NCBI RefSeq assembly: GCF_014174155.1 | Contig: NZ_JABEQM010000008.1 | Span: 123,481 to 187,480 of the forward strand | Direction: 5' to 3' | Length of the DNA: 64,000 nt | From: Gluconacetobacter tumulisoli | GTDB lineage: Bacteria; Pseudomonadota; Alphaproteobacteria; Acetobacterales; Acetobacteraceae | Shown: one piece after another, positions 8,804 through 17,851 of the stretch | Numbering within the stretch: the stretch's first letter is position 1 | How the letters are laid out: each line of letters starts with the position of its first letter | Position numbers and translations under genes: made by a program | Notes under the pieces: model-generated | What the model was told of the DNA's origin: nothing | Seen by the model: the letters and a program-made list of their open reading frames with translations, nothing else | Database searches by the model: none

Positions 8804-9463
8804 TCAGTCGTCGTTGCTGAGCCTGAAGGTGATCGTATACGGATGATGGAATTCCTTGATGGGAACGCCATTCTTGACCGCAGGCTGATACCTGGCGCGG
8901 CGGACGTAATCCAAAGCCGCCTGAGCAAATGCCTGGCCACCCTGCACGCTGGTCACCGAGCAGTTGTCGGTCGCACCCGTCGCCTCGACGTCGCACACCA
9001 CGGTCACACGACCCTCACGGTTTTCCTCGAGCATGTCCTCGGGGTAATCCAGCTTGATGTTGTTGACCGGACGCGCACCTGCCAGGTGGTCGGGAACCGG
9101 CGGGCCCACTGGCGCGTTCGGCGCAGGCGGGGTCGGCGCGGCCGGCGGCATCGGCTTCGGCGGCGGCGTGTGCGTCACCTGCCGGATCACCTGCTGCGGC
9201 GGCGGCTGGATCTGGATCTTCGGCGGCGGGATGTACGGCGGCGGCGGCTGCGTCATCACCGGCGGCGGGGGCGGCGGCGGTGGTGGCGGCGGCGGCTTGG
9301 GTTCCGTGATAATCTTGGTCTGGATGGGCGGATGCAGTTCCTGGACAATCTTTGCCCCGAGCCCGTTCATCAACGCCCAGATCAGAACCACGTGCAGGAG
9401 AACAACGACAGTGATCCCGATGATATGTTTCATCGGACTGCGTTGTTGTTCCGCGTAGTTCAT
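8804..9463 (-). CDS. tonB: TonB energy-transducing protein
   Basis: 219 aa; ATG at 9463 has an excellent AAGGAGG 7 bases upstream. A short cytoplasmic N-terminus is followed by one TM helix (about 13-32, HIIGITVVVLLHVVLIWALM), then a proline-rich spacer including a run of about a dozen prolines (near 57-68) and further PPP blocks. The C-terminal TonB domain (about 130-219) carries YPEDMLEENREGRVTV and the end RARYQPAVKNG. It spans the periplasm and opens TonB-dependent outer-membrane receptors using ExbBD energy. It is the first gene of the operon tonB-exbB-exbD-exbD-TPR. I looked for a Fur box upstream and did not find one. Confidence 0.95.
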   Translation of the reverse strand: MNYAEQQRSPMKHIIGITVVVLLHVVLIWALMNGLGAKIVQELHPPIQTKIITEPKPPPPPPPPPPPPVMTQPPPPYIPPPKIQIQPPPQQVIRQVTHTPPPKPMPPAAPTPPAPNAPVGPPVPDHLAGARPVNNIKLDYPEDMLEENREGRVTVVCDVEATGATDNCSVTSVQGGQAFAQAALDYVRRARYQPAVKNGVPIKEFHHPYTITFRLSNDD

Positions 9464-9537
9464 GTCGAAACCTCCTTAAACCTCATCGTCCGCGCCGGTT
9501 TCGGCACTCAAAACCACAACAAATCAGGACCACTGAA

Positions 9538-9575
9538 ACGGGTTCCGGCTCCGTCCCGGATGACCCGGAACCCGT
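9538..9575. other. 11-bp hairpin in the tonB leader region
   Basis: ACGGGTTCCGG (9,538-9,548) and CCGGAACCCGT (9,565-9,575) are perfectly complementary with a 16-nt loop, 75 bp upstream of the tonB ATG. This could be a leader-RNA stem or a protein-binding palindrome. Confidence 0.5.
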
Positions 9576-10012
9576 ACCGCGGCGCGGACCGTCGGCACGA
9601 CAAAAGCACGTGAAAACCGCATCGGAGATCGGCGATCCCCTGCGTTCCGACCTGGCTCGACGGGCACCGAAATGCCGCCAAGCCCTTGAATTGGGCTATC
9701 GCCCCCCCCTCATGTCAAGCAAGATATTTATCGAATTTGAAACGAGCATTTTGTCATCAGAGGCCCAAAAAATGCTCATATTAACAACATGTCATAAATG
9801 GCTAAAAACCGGCGATTTTTGAGGGAGGTGCCCAGATTCTGCCGTTTTTCGCGCCGTGCCGCTTTTCGTTGCGTACACGGTATCCGATCCTGCCGGACAT
9901 GTCCGGTACACGAAAATCACGCAATCTTGGGTAACGCGCGAGGCACCGTCCGGTTCGATTCCGTCTTTTGCCGACCGTCCGCGATCCTTCCGGGCCGTAC
10001 GGTCGCGCAACG
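9576..10012. other. gene-free region with an AT-rich island
   Basis: No supported gene. From about 9,711 to 9,830 the DNA is strikingly AT-rich for this window. It contains a 9-bp inverted repeat GAGCATTTT (9,744-9,752) / AAAATGCTC (9,769-9,777), two ATGTCA boxes (9,713 and 9,790) and an A5-N7-T5 palindromic patch at 9,802-9,818. It may carry promoters, a nucleoid-protein site or a small RNA. A 70-codon GTG frame at 9,610-9,822 has no ribosome site and was not accepted. Confidence 0.4.
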
Positions 10013-10051
10013 AAAAAGGGGCGGGAACGGTCCTGCCGTTCCCGCCCCTTT
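10013..10051 (-). terminator. intrinsic terminator of prfB
   Basis: A 16-bp perfect stem, AAAGGGGCGGGAACGG with CCGTTCCCGCCCCTTT, and a 5-nt loop lie 20 bp after the prfB stop. On the minus strand the stem runs into a T5 tract (A5 at 10,013-10,017). Confidence 0.88.
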
Positions 10052-10071
10052 CGGGCCAGCCTCCGGGCGCG

Positions 10072-11203
10072 TCACTGCGCCGAGGCACTGGCCTCCGACC
10101 GGGTGGCGCCGACGCGGGCGGCGAGGGCGGCGGCCATGAAATCGTCCAGGTCGCCATCCAGTACGGCGGACGGATTGCCGCGCTCCACGCTCGTCCGCAG
10201 ATCCTTGACCAGCTGGTAGGGCGCCAGCACGTAGGAGCGGATCTGGTGGCCCCAGCCGATGTCCGTCTTGGCGGCCTCGGTCTGGGCGGCGGCGGCCTCG
10301 CGCCGTTGCAGCTCCTGCTCGTACAGCCGGGCCTTCAGCATCGTCATCGCCGTCGCGCGGTTGCGGTGCTGCGAGCGGTCTGTCTGGCAGGCGACGACGA
10401 TGCCCGAGGGCACGTGGGTGATGCGGATGGCCGATTCCGTCTTGTTGACGTGCTGGCCGCCCGCGCCGGACGCGCGGAACGTATCGACCCGCAGGTCGGA
10501 TTCATTCACCTCGATCTCGATCGAATCATCGACCACGGGATAGACCCAGACCGACGCGAACGAGGTCTGCCGCCGCGCCGCCGCGTCGAAGGGCGAGATG
10601 CGGACCAGGCGATGCACCCCGGCCTCGGTCTTCAGCCAGCCATAGGCATTGGGGCCGGACACCTGGATGGTCGCGGATTTCAGCCCCGCCTGCTCGCCTT
10701 CCGAGCTTTCCATCAGCGTGACCTTGTAGCCGTGCTGCTCGGCCCAGCGGGTGTACATTCGCAGCAGCATCTCGGCCCAGTCCTGGGCCTCGGTCCCGCC
10801 GGCACCGGCGTTGACTTCCAGATAGCAGTCGTTGGCGTCGGCCTCGCCGGACAGCAGGCTCTCGGTCTCGCGCCGCTTGGCCTCCTCGGCCAGGGCGCGC
10901 AGCATCAGCAGCGCGTCCTTCTGGACGCCCTCGTCGCCTTCCATCTCGGCCAGTTCACTGAGGTCGAGCGCATCGCGCACGTCGGCCTCCAGCCGCTGCA
11001 CGCCCTCGACCTGGCCGGCCAGCAGGGTACGTTCGCGCATCAGCTTCTGCGCGAGGTCGGGGTCATTCCACAGATCCGGGTCTTCGGCCCGGTTGTTCAG
11101 TTCCGCGAGGCGGCCAAGAGCGACATCCCAGTCAAAGATGCCTCCTCAGCAGCGCCACCGACTGCTTGATCTGTTCGTTGAGGGCCTCGGTCTCGGCGGA
11201 CAT
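10072..11203 (-). CDS. prfB: peptide chain release factor 2, expressed by programmed +1 frameshift
   Basis: RF2 recognises UGA/UAA and triggers peptide release. Frame 1 starts with ATG at 11203 and encodes 23 residues ending RRHL, followed by an in-frame TGA at 11132-11134. Frame 2 continues from GAC at 11133 ([12 protein letters not shown] ...) to the stop at 10072, giving about 376 residues, the normal RF2 length. The tripeptide SPF that reads the stop codon and the catalytic GGQ (in [12 protein letters not shown]) are both present. The gene is followed by a strong terminator and preceded by the PBP1A gene on the same strand. The shift is not a sequencing error: the full recoding signal is present (see the separate site). 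Confidence 0.95.
11131..11146 (-). promoter_or_regulatory. prfB programmed frameshift site
   Basis: Minus-strand AGG AGG CAT CTT TGA C. The slippery codon CTT (11,135-11,137) precedes TGA (11,132-11,134) and C. The internal Shine-Dalgarno-like AGGAGG lies just upstream at the short spacing known from E. coli prfB. When RF2 is scarce, the ribosome slips +1 and makes RF2 (established autoregulation). Confidence 0.95.
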
Positions 11204-11263
11204 GGAAATCGATCTCCCGTCAGGAAGGAATGGGCAAAACGCGCACGCGTATCCTGCGTCGCG

Positions 11264-13990
11264 TCAATACAGGCCGCCCATGCCGATGTCACCCCCGGCG
11301 GGGGGCTTCTCCGCGGCGGGGACCCCGGGCTGACCCGGCGCACCGGGCGGGGGCGCGGCGGTCGACCCGACCTGCCGCGTTGCCGGCGACGCGGCCATGT
11401 CGTCCTCGGAATCGGGCATGTTTTCGGCCCCGGTGTCGGCGGAGGTCAGCGCGCCGGTCACGTTGGCGTACAGATCGGAGCTGATGCCCGGCACCTGGTC
11501 GGGCTTGAACGCATCGACCGTCACCCCTATCCCGGTGTCGTAGCGCGCCAGCGTGATGCCCTCGGGCACCGGGAAGTCCAGCCGGGGGCGGTCGGCCAGT
11601 ACCGCCTTCATCACCCGGTTCCAGATCGGTCCGGCGATCGCGGCGCCGGTTTCGTTCTTGCCCAGGGTCTGCGGCGTGTCGAACCCGACCCAGACGATCG
11701 TCACGATGTCGGGCGAGAAGCCGGCGAACCACGCATCGTTGAAATCCTGGCTGGTGCCGGTCTTGCCGGCGATCGGGTAGTCGATCCCCGCGCCGGCCTG
11801 CACGCCGGTGCCGCGCCGGATCACGTCGCGCATCATCGTGGTGATCTGGAACGCGCTGGCCGGCGAGGCCACCTGCGGCCGGGTGTCCGTCATCTCCGGC
11901 CCGTCGGCCGGGGCGGGCGGCGCGGGCAGCGGCGTGGCGGGGGACGAGCCTGCGGGCGACGCCGGTGGGGTGGTGGCGGGGGCCTGGGTCGGGGCGGCGG
12001 GCTGCAGGCCGATCCCGTCCGGCCGCCACAGGACGCGGCCGTCGCGGTCCTGCACGTCGTCGATCAGGGTCGGCGTCACCAGCCGTCCACCGGCGGCGAT
12101 GGTGGCGTAGGCCCCGGCTTCGCGCAGGACGGTGGTTTCCACCGCCCCCAGCGCCGCCGGCAGGACATGGGGCATGCTGTCGACCAGGTGCAGGTTCGCG
12201 GCCATCGCGGCCACCGATTTCATGCCGATATGGGCGGCCAGCCGGATGGTCACCAGGTTGCGGGATTCCCGCAGCGCGTCATGCAGGGTCGTCGGGCCCC
12301 AGAAATCCTTTTCGAAATTGTTGGGGTGCCATGTCCCGTAGGAGACCGGGGAATCGTCGAATTTCTGCGACGGCGAGATCCCCTGTTCCATCGCCGTCAG
12401 ATAGACGAACGGCTTGAAGGACGAACCGGGCTGGCGCAGCGCCTGCGTCGCGCGATTGAACTGGGACGCGTTGAACGACCAGCCGCCGACCATCGCCAGC
12501 ACGCGGCCGGTGCGAACGTCCATGGTGACCAGCGCGCCTTCGACCTTGGGGATCTGGCGCAGGGCGACGGTGCCGCCCTCGGCCTGCGGTTCGATCAGGA
12601 CCAGGTCGCCGGCGCGCGGCAGGCGCCAGCGCCGCATCCACGCCATGTCGCGCGCCAGCAGCCGGCCTGTGCGCGGACTGGCGGCGGCCGGCGTCCCCTC
12701 GGCCCAGCCGACCTCGCCGGTCGCGGGGGACAGGATCACCCCCAGGCGCCAGCTGTCCAGCATGCCGGCGGGGCGGGGCGCCGCCGTCAGCCCGGGCATC
12801 CACTGGTCGGACGGCGGAGTGGTCCGCCCGGCGCCGATGCCGTCCAGCTGGCCCACCGGCCCGCGCCAGCCGCCATGGTCACGATCATAGGCCGCAAGCC
12901 CGTCGCGCACCGCCGCGGTGGCGATCTGCTGCAGATGGGGATCGAAACTGGTGTGGACGGACAGGCCGCCCTGCATCGTGGTGTCGACGCCGTAGCGGTC
13001 GATCAACTGGCGCCGGACCTCTTCGGCGAACCATTCCGATCCGGGAACCGGGCCGGGCCGGGTGAAGGCCTGCGGCATCAGGGGTTCCTGCTGGGCGGCG
13101 CGCGCGGCCTCGGGCGTGATGTCGTGGACCTCGGCCATGCGCTGCAGCACCCAGTTGCGGCGCGCCCGTGCCGCGTCGGGATAGCGGTAGGGATTGTAGT
13201 TGGTCGGCGACCGCGGCAGCCCGCCGAGGAACGCGGCCTCGGCATCGTCCAGCTGGTCCAGCGGCTTGTTGAAATAGGTCTGCGCCGCCGCCCCGATGCC
13301 GTACGCGCCGGCCCCCAGATAGATCTCGTTCAGGTAGATCTCGAGGATCTTTTCCTTGGACAGCGTCTGCTCGATGCGGATCGCCAGCAGGGCTTCCTTG
13401 GCCTTGCGCTGCAGCGACACGGCGTTGGAGCCCAGCAGCATGACGCGGGCCACCTGCTGCGTGATGGTCGAGGCCCCCAGCGGCCGGTGCCCCTTGTGCA
13501 TCGTCAGGTCGGTCAGCCCGGCGCGGATGATCGCGAACGGATCGACGCCGCCATGGGTGTAGAATTTCTGGTCCTCGGTCGCGATGAAGGCGTTCTTCAC
13601 CCGGTCGGGAATGGCGCTGTAGGGCACGAAGATACGCCGTTCCGCCGCCAGCTCGGCCATGACCCGGTCGTCGCCGGAATAAAGGCGGCTCATGACCGGG
13701 GGCTGGTAGGTCCGCAGGCCGTCGACCGTCGGCAGGTCGGCCACCAGTTGCTCGTACTTCGTCCACAGGACCAGCCCGCTCGTCGCCGACGCCAGCAGCA
13801 GCAGCGCCATCCCGCCCCCGGCGATGCGGCGGATCAGGCGATAGCGCGGCCGGCGCGGGCCGCCCGGGCCGCCGAACCCCGACGCCCCGGCGCCCCCGGA
13901 CGGATGCCGTCCATCGGCCACGCCGCTGCCGCCGATGCGGGAGGTCACGAGCATCCGGCCGTCCTGGCCTGATCCATTACGAAGCGTCAT
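11264..13990 (-). CDS. mrcA: penicillin-binding protein 1A (bifunctional)
   Basis: 908 aa from ATG at 13990 (an ATG-less extension to 14,023 is open but unlikely). One TM helix near 58-77 (GGMALLLLASATSGLVLW) follows a Gly/Pro-rich cytoplasmic tail. The glycosyltransferase-51 domain has ATEDQKFYTHGGVD and GASTITQQVAR. The transpeptidase domain has SSFK (in RQPGSSFKPFVY) as the SxxK nucleophile, SRN, and KTGTS (in GKTGTSQDFNDAWF). It polymerises and cross-links peptidoglycan at the outer face of the inner membrane. A Pro/Ala-rich insert (TQAPATTPPASPAG) lies between transpeptidase motifs, and the C-terminal tail is also low-complexity. Confidence 0.95.
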   Translation of the reverse strand: MTLRNGSGQDGRMLVTSRIGGSGVADGRHPSGGAGASGFGGPGGPRRPRYRLIRRIAGGGMALLLLASATSGLVLWTKYEQLVADLPTVDGLRTYQPPVMSRLYSGDDRVMAELAAERRIFVPYSAIPDRVKNAFIATEDQKFYTHGGVDPFAIIRAGLTDLTMHKGHRPLGASTITQQVARVMLLGSNAVSLQRKAKEALLAIRIEQTLSKEKILEIYLNEIYLGAGAYGIGAAAQTYFNKPLDQLDDAEAAFLGGLPRSPTNYNPYRYPDAARARRNWVLQRMAEVHDITPEAARAAQQEPLMPQAFTRPGPVPGSEWFAEEVRRQLIDRYGVDTTMQGGLSVHTSFDPHLQQIATAAVRDGLAAYDRDHGGWRGPVGQLDGIGAGRTTPPSDQWMPGLTAAPRPAGMLDSWRLGVILSPATGEVGWAEGTPAAASPRTGRLLARDMAWMRRWRLPRAGDLVLIEPQAEGGTVALRQIPKVEGALVTMDVRTGRVLAMVGGWSFNASQFNRATQALRQPGSSFKPFVYLTAMEQGISPSQKFDDSPVSYGTWHPNNFEKDFWGPTTLHDALRESRNLVTIRLAAHIGMKSVAAMAANLHLVDSMPHVLPAALGAVETTVLREAGAYATIAAGGRLVTPTLIDDVQDRDGRVLWRPDGIGLQPAAPTQAPATTPPASPAGSSPATPLPAPPAPADGPEMTDTRPQVASPASAFQITTMMRDVIRRGTGVQAGAGIDYPIAGKTGTSQDFNDAWFAGFSPDIVTIVWVGFDTPQTLGKNETGAAIAGPIWNRVMKAVLADRPRLDFPVPEGITLARYDTGIGVTVDAFKPDQVPGISSDLYANVTGALTSADTGAENMPDSEDDMAASPATRQVGSTAAPPPGAPGQPGVPAAEKPPAGGDIGMGGLY

Positions 13991-14129
13991 CCGGGGTCCA
14001 ACGGGGCGAGGTCCAAGGGGCATGAATCCGCCGGGACACGGTCCGGGCGGGGTGATCGGGGGGATCTCCTAGCACTGTCCGCGGTGCGAGTCGCCCCTTG
14101 CGGGCACCGCGGCGGCGGGCGGGAGGACC

Positions 14130-15020
14130 TCATGACGCGGCGGCGCGTTCCCATTCCGCGCGGCCGTGCCGGTCCAGCAGGTCGAAGACGCCGGGGTCCA
14201 GCGTCAGGCCGGCGGCGGACACGTTGTCGTCCACATGCGCCGGGCTGCCGGTGCCGGGGATCGGCAGCATGACCGGCGACCGGCGCAGCAGCCAGGCCAG
14301 CGCCACCTGTCCCGGCGTGGCGCCCATGTCCCGCGCCACCCGGGCCAGCACATTGTCCCCCGCCGCCAGACCGCCGGCCGCCAGCGGCGCCCACGGGATG
14401 AAGCCGATGCCCCGGGCGGCGCAATAGTCCAGCACGTCCTCGGACGCGCGGTTCACCAGGTTGAATCGGTTCTGCACCGTGGCGACGGGGAAGAAGCGCG
14501 CGGCGCGTTCGATCATGTCGACCGAGACCTCGGACAGGCCGACATGGCGGATCAGTCCTTCGTCGCGCATCGCGGCGATCACCTCGAACTGCGCCTCGGG
14601 CGGGCAGTCGGGACCGACACGGTGCAGCTGCCACAGGTCGATGCGCGAGACGCCCAGGCGGCGCAGGCTCATGAGCACGCATTGGCGCAGGTAGTTCGGG
14701 TTGCCGACCGGCCGCCAGATATCCGGGCCGTGGCGCGTGTGCCCGCCCTTGGTAGCGATGACCAGGCCGGCCGGGTAGGGATGCAGCGCCGCGCGGATCA
14801 GATCCTCGCTGACATAGGGGCCGTAGCTGTCGGCGGTGTCGATCAGGGTCACGCCGCATTCGACCGCGCGGCGCAGGGTCGCCAGCGCACGGTCGCGGTC
14901 GGGCGGGTCGCCCCAGATTCCAGGCCCGGTGATCCGCATCGCGCCGAACCCCAGCCGGGCCACCGGCAGGTCGCCGCCGATACGGAAGAGTCCGGCCTGG
15001 TGCGCGTCGGGATAGGGCAT
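14130..15020 (-). CDS. aldo/keto reductase
   Basis: 296 aa (beta/alpha)8 oxidoreductase. The catalytic tetrad is visible: Asp and Tyr in DTADSYG, Lys in [11 protein letters not shown], and His in WQLHRVGPD. The C-terminal NADPH-binding region has [16 protein letters not shown]. Proteins of this subgroup reduce aldehydes or ketones with NADPH in the cytoplasm; the substrate is not predictable. The start ATG at 15020 has AGGAGG six bases upstream. It lies between mrcA and hrcA on the same strand with no obvious functional link. Confidence 0.88.
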   Translation of the reverse strand: MPYPDAHQAGLFRIGGDLPVARLGFGAMRITGPGIWGDPPDRDRALATLRRAVECGVTLIDTADSYGPYVSEDLIRAALHPYPAGLVIATKGGHTRHGPDIWRPVGNPNYLRQCVLMSLRRLGVSRIDLWQLHRVGPDCPPEAQFEVIAAMRDEGLIRHVGLSEVSVDMIERAARFFPVATVQNRFNLVNRASEDVLDYCAARGIGFIPWAPLAAGGLAAGDNVLARVARDMGATPGQVALAWLLRRSPVMLPIPGTGSPAHVDDNVSAAGLTLDPGVFDLLDRHGRAEWERAAAS

Positions 15021-15104
15021 GAGCGGCCTCCTGGTTTCAGGTTTCGGGCGTCAGGATCGGGCTAGGAACAGAAGATGGCAGGAGCAAGGCGGCGGAGGCG
15101 AGGG

Positions 15105-16178
15105 TCAGCCCAGCATCCGGCCGATGACCCGCGCCGTGTAGTCCACCACGGGGATGATCCGGCCGTAATTGATGCGTGTCGGGCCGATGACGCCGATCGC
15201 ACCGACGATGCGGTTGCTGTCGGTCCGCGCCGGGGCGACGACCACGGACATGCCCGACAGGCCGAACAGCCCGCTTTCCGCCCCGATGAAGATCCGCACC
15301 CCTTCGGATTCCTGCGCCAGGTCCAGCAGACGCAGCATCGTTTCCTGGGTTTCCAGCCGTTCGAACAGCATCTGGATGGTCGACAGGCGTTCGATCTCGG
15401 TCACGTCGGCCAGCAGGCGGGCCTGGCCGCGCACGAACAGTGTGCCGCCGCGATCGACGTCGCTCCACGTCGCCAGGCCGCTAGCCACCACTTCGGCGGT
15501 CAGATGGTCCAGTTCGCTGCGGTTGGCCGTCATTTCGGCATTCACATGCTCGCGCAGGTTTTCCAGCGTCCGGCCGGTCAGATGGGCGTTCAGGTAGTTC
15601 CCGGCCTCGACCAGCGCCGAGGGCGGCAGGCCGGCGGGGGTTTCGATCACCCGGTTTTCCACCTGCCCGTCCGCGCCCACCAGGATCACCAGCGCGCGGC
15701 GCGGACCCAGGGCCACGAATTCGATATGCTTCACCGCGCCGTCGCCCTTGGGCGCCAGCACCAGGCCGGCGGCCGAGGACAGGCCAGACAGCATGGACGA
15801 GGCCTCGGACAGCGTGTCCTGCAGGGAGCGGCCCCGGACCTCCAGCGAACGGGTGATCGTCTCGCGCTCGTCATCCGTCAGGCTGCCGAACTGCAGCAGC
15901 CCGTCGACGAACAGCCGCACGCCGCGTTCGGTCGGCAGCCGCCCCGCCGAGGCATGGGGCGAGAACAGCAGCCCGGCCTCGGTCAGGTCCGCCATCACGT
16001 TGCGGATCGTCGCCGGCGACAGCGGCAGCGGCAGGCGTCGCGACAGGGTGCGCGACCCCACCGGTTCCCCGGTTTCCACATATTGTTCGACGATTTCGCG
16101 CAGGATCGCGGCGGATCGTGCGTCCAGCCCCGGCGGAAGGGCGGAACGCGATGCCAACGCGCTGAGATCCATGACCAT
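15105..16178 (-). CDS. hrcA: heat-inducible transcription repressor HrcA
   Basis: 357 aa from ATG at 16178, chosen for the GGAGG upstream; another ATG two codons later is possible. The N-terminal winged helix (about 20-85) has AAILREIVEQYVETGEPVGS and LSPATIRNVMADLTEAGLL, typical of HrcA. The GAF-like core follows with FVRGQARLLADV and the C-terminal IGVIGPTRINYGRIIPVVDY. HrcA represses groESL/dnaK-type operons at CIRCE elements and is activated by GroEL. It is divergent from rph. I found no CIRCE motif in the 157-bp intergenic region, so autoregulation is not supported here. Confidence 0.94.
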   Translation of the reverse strand: MVMDLSALASRSALPPGLDARSAAILREIVEQYVETGEPVGSRTLSRRLPLPLSPATIRNVMADLTEAGLLFSPHASAGRLPTERGVRLFVDGLLQFGSLTDDERETITRSLEVRGRSLQDTLSEASSMLSGLSSAAGLVLAPKGDGAVKHIEFVALGPRRALVILVGADGQVENRVIETPAGLPPSALVEAGNYLNAHLTGRTLENLREHVNAEMTANRSELDHLTAEVVASGLATWSDVDRGGTLFVRGQARLLADVTEIERLSTIQMLFERLETQETMLRLLDLAQESEGVRIFIGAESGLFGLSGMSVVVAPARTDSNRIVGAIGVIGPTRINYGRIIPVVDYTARVIGRMLG

Positions 16179-16335
16179 CTGCCCCCCTCCCTGCTTCGGC
16201 CCCCGGCCGACGAAAAAACACCGCCATGCTAAATCTGGAACGTGGCCGCCGCCATGACAAGCAGGGGGTGGCAATCGCCCCCCGGCTCGGGCTATGCCCC
16301 GGCCTGACCCTGCCCCCGATCTGGAGTTCCCGCCC

Positions 16336-17085
16336 ATGGTCACACGTCCGTCCGGCCGCGCGTCCGACGCGCTGCGCCCGGTTTCCATCGAACCCGGATT
16401 CGCCCGCCACGCCGAAGGGTCCGTGCTGATCCGCATGGGCGGGACCGAGGTTCTGTGCGCCGCCAGCGTCGAGAGCCGGGTGCCCACGTTCCTGCGCGGG
16501 CAGGGCAAGGGCTGGGTGACCGCCGAATACGGCATGCTGCCCCGCGCCACCCACAGCCGCGGCAGCCGCGAGGCCGCGAAGGGCAAGCAGTCGGGCCGTA
16601 CGCAGGAAATCCAGCGCCTGATCGGCCGGTCGCTGCGCGCCGTCGTGGATTTGAAGGCACTGGGCGAGATGTCGATCACGGTCGATTGCGACGTGCTGAA
16701 CGCCGATGGCGGCACGCGCTGCGCGTCGATCACCGGGGCATGGGTCGCATTGCGCCTGGCGCTGGAGACGCTGGTCCGCAACCGCGTGCTGGCCGGCGTG
16801 CCGCTGACGGCGCAGGTCGCCGCCGTGTCCTGCGGCCTGACCGGGGCCGGGGCGGTGCTGGACCTGGATTATGACGAGGACAGCAACGCCGCCGCCGACG
16901 CCAATTTCGTGCTGACCGAGGCCGGCGGCATCGTCGAGATCCAGGGCACCGCCGAGCAGGCGCCCTTCAGCGAAACGCAGTTCCACGACCTGATGCGGCT
17001 GGCGCGGATCGGCACCGGCCAGCTGTTCGCCGCCCAGCGGGAGGCCGTCGAGGCGGCCCTGGGCACGACTGGAGGGACCCGATGA
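16336..17085 (+). CDS. rph: ribonuclease PH
   Basis: 249 aa from ATG at 16336, with GGAG nine bases upstream. RNase PH is a hexameric phosphorolytic 3'-5' exoribonuclease that trims tRNA 3' ends. Family signatures are present: [20 protein letters not shown] at the N-terminus, [17 protein letters not shown] (about 56-72), [20 protein letters not shown] and [15 protein letters not shown]. The stop overlaps the rdgB start (ATGA at 17,082-17,085), indicating translational coupling. It is divergent from hrcA, a common alphaproteobacterial arrangement. Confidence 0.96.
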   Translation: MVTRPSGRASDALRPVSIEPGFARHAEGSVLIRMGGTEVLCAASVESRVPTFLRGQGKGWVTAEYGMLPRATHSRGSREAAKGKQSGRTQEIQRLIGRSLRAVVDLKALGEMSITVDCDVLNADGGTRCASITGAWVALRLALETLVRNRVLAGVPLTAQVAAVSCGLTGAGAVLDLDYDEDSNAAADANFVLTEAGGIVEIQGTAEQAPFSETQFHDLMRLARIGTGQLFAAQREAVEAALGTTGGTR

Positions 17086-17717
17086 GCGCGCCAATGGACG
17101 AGGGCCAAGGGGTGGACCACCGCCTGGCGCGTGGCACGCGGCTGGTGCTGGCCAGCCATAACGCGGGCAAGCTGGCGGAATTTTCCGCCCTGCTGGCGGG
17201 GTATGGCATCACCGTGCTGTCGGCCGGAGACCTGGCGCTGCCGGAACCCGAGGAGACCGCCGACAGCTTCACCGGCAATGCGGTGCTGAAGGCGGTCGCC
17301 GCGGCGACGGCGGCCGGCCTGCCGGCGCTGGCCGACGATTCCGGATTCTGCGTGGCCGCACTGGACGGGGCGCCGGGGATCTATTCCGCGCGCTGGGCCG
17401 GCCCGTCCAAGGATTTTCCCGCCGCGATGGCCCGCATCCATACGCAGATGGGCGACGCCGCGGACCGCTCGGCCTGGTTCATCTCGGTCCTGTGTCTGGC
17501 ATGGCCGGACGGGACCGTGCAGACATTCGAGGGACGGATCGACGGCCGGTTCAGCTGGCCGCCGCACGGCACCAACGGCCATGGCTACGACCCGGTCTTC
17601 GCCCCCGAAGGCGGCGGCCGGACCTTCGCCGACATGACCGACGCCGAAAAGAACGCCATCAGCCATCGCGGCCGGGCCTTCGACCTGTTCCGTGCCGCCT
17701 GCCTGCCCCTGGACTGA
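17082..17717 (+). CDS. rdgB: RdgB/HAM1 XTP/dITP pyrophosphatase
   Basis: 211 aa. It hydrolyses non-canonical purine triphosphates (dITP, XTP) to monophosphates, keeping them out of nucleic acids. The N-terminal substrate loop [14 protein letters not shown] (about 21-34), the metal-binding [20 protein letters not shown] and [10 protein letters not shown] are the family hallmarks. It is coupled to rph by a 4-bp overlap. The N-terminal dozen residues ([12 protein letters not shown]) precede the domain and could be trimmed if translation starts at the second ATG (17,094). Confidence 0.96.
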   Translation: MSAPMDEGQGVDHRLARGTRLVLASHNAGKLAEFSALLAGYGITVLSAGDLALPEPEETADSFTGNAVLKAVAAATAAGLPALADDSGFCVAALDGAPGIYSARWAGPSKDFPAAMARIHTQMGDAADRSAWFISVLCLAWPDGTVQTFEGRIDGRFSWPPHGTNGHGYDPVFAPEGGGRTFADMTDAEKNAISHRGRAFDLFRAACLPLD

Positions 17718-17851
17718 ATGGACGTGCCCCGCCGCGACATATCCTAACCCGGCGGGATATTCCCGCCGGCGCGCACGGCGGCCATCTTGTCGCCAAGAAC
17801 GTCCTGGAGAGATACCGGCATGTGCCGCATCGCCCACCCCACCCGTACCGC

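Noticed and set aside
9464..9600. Fur box upstream of tonB
   Set aside because: No 19-bp Fur-like AT-rich palindrome found; only a GC-rich stem.
9610..9822. 70-codon GTG frame across the AT-rich island
   Set aside because: No Shine-Dalgarno, no recognisable protein feature and abrupt composition change inside the frame.
10832..13972. Very long plus-strand open frame (about 1,046 codons) opposite PBP1A
   Set aside because: Antisense to a gene with all PBP1A motifs; the His/Arg/Gly-rich product is typical of shadows in GC-rich DNA.
16179..16335. Possible CIRCE operator between hrcA and rph
   Set aside because: No TTAGCACTC-N9-GAGTGCTAA or near match seen; only an isolated GCTAAA.
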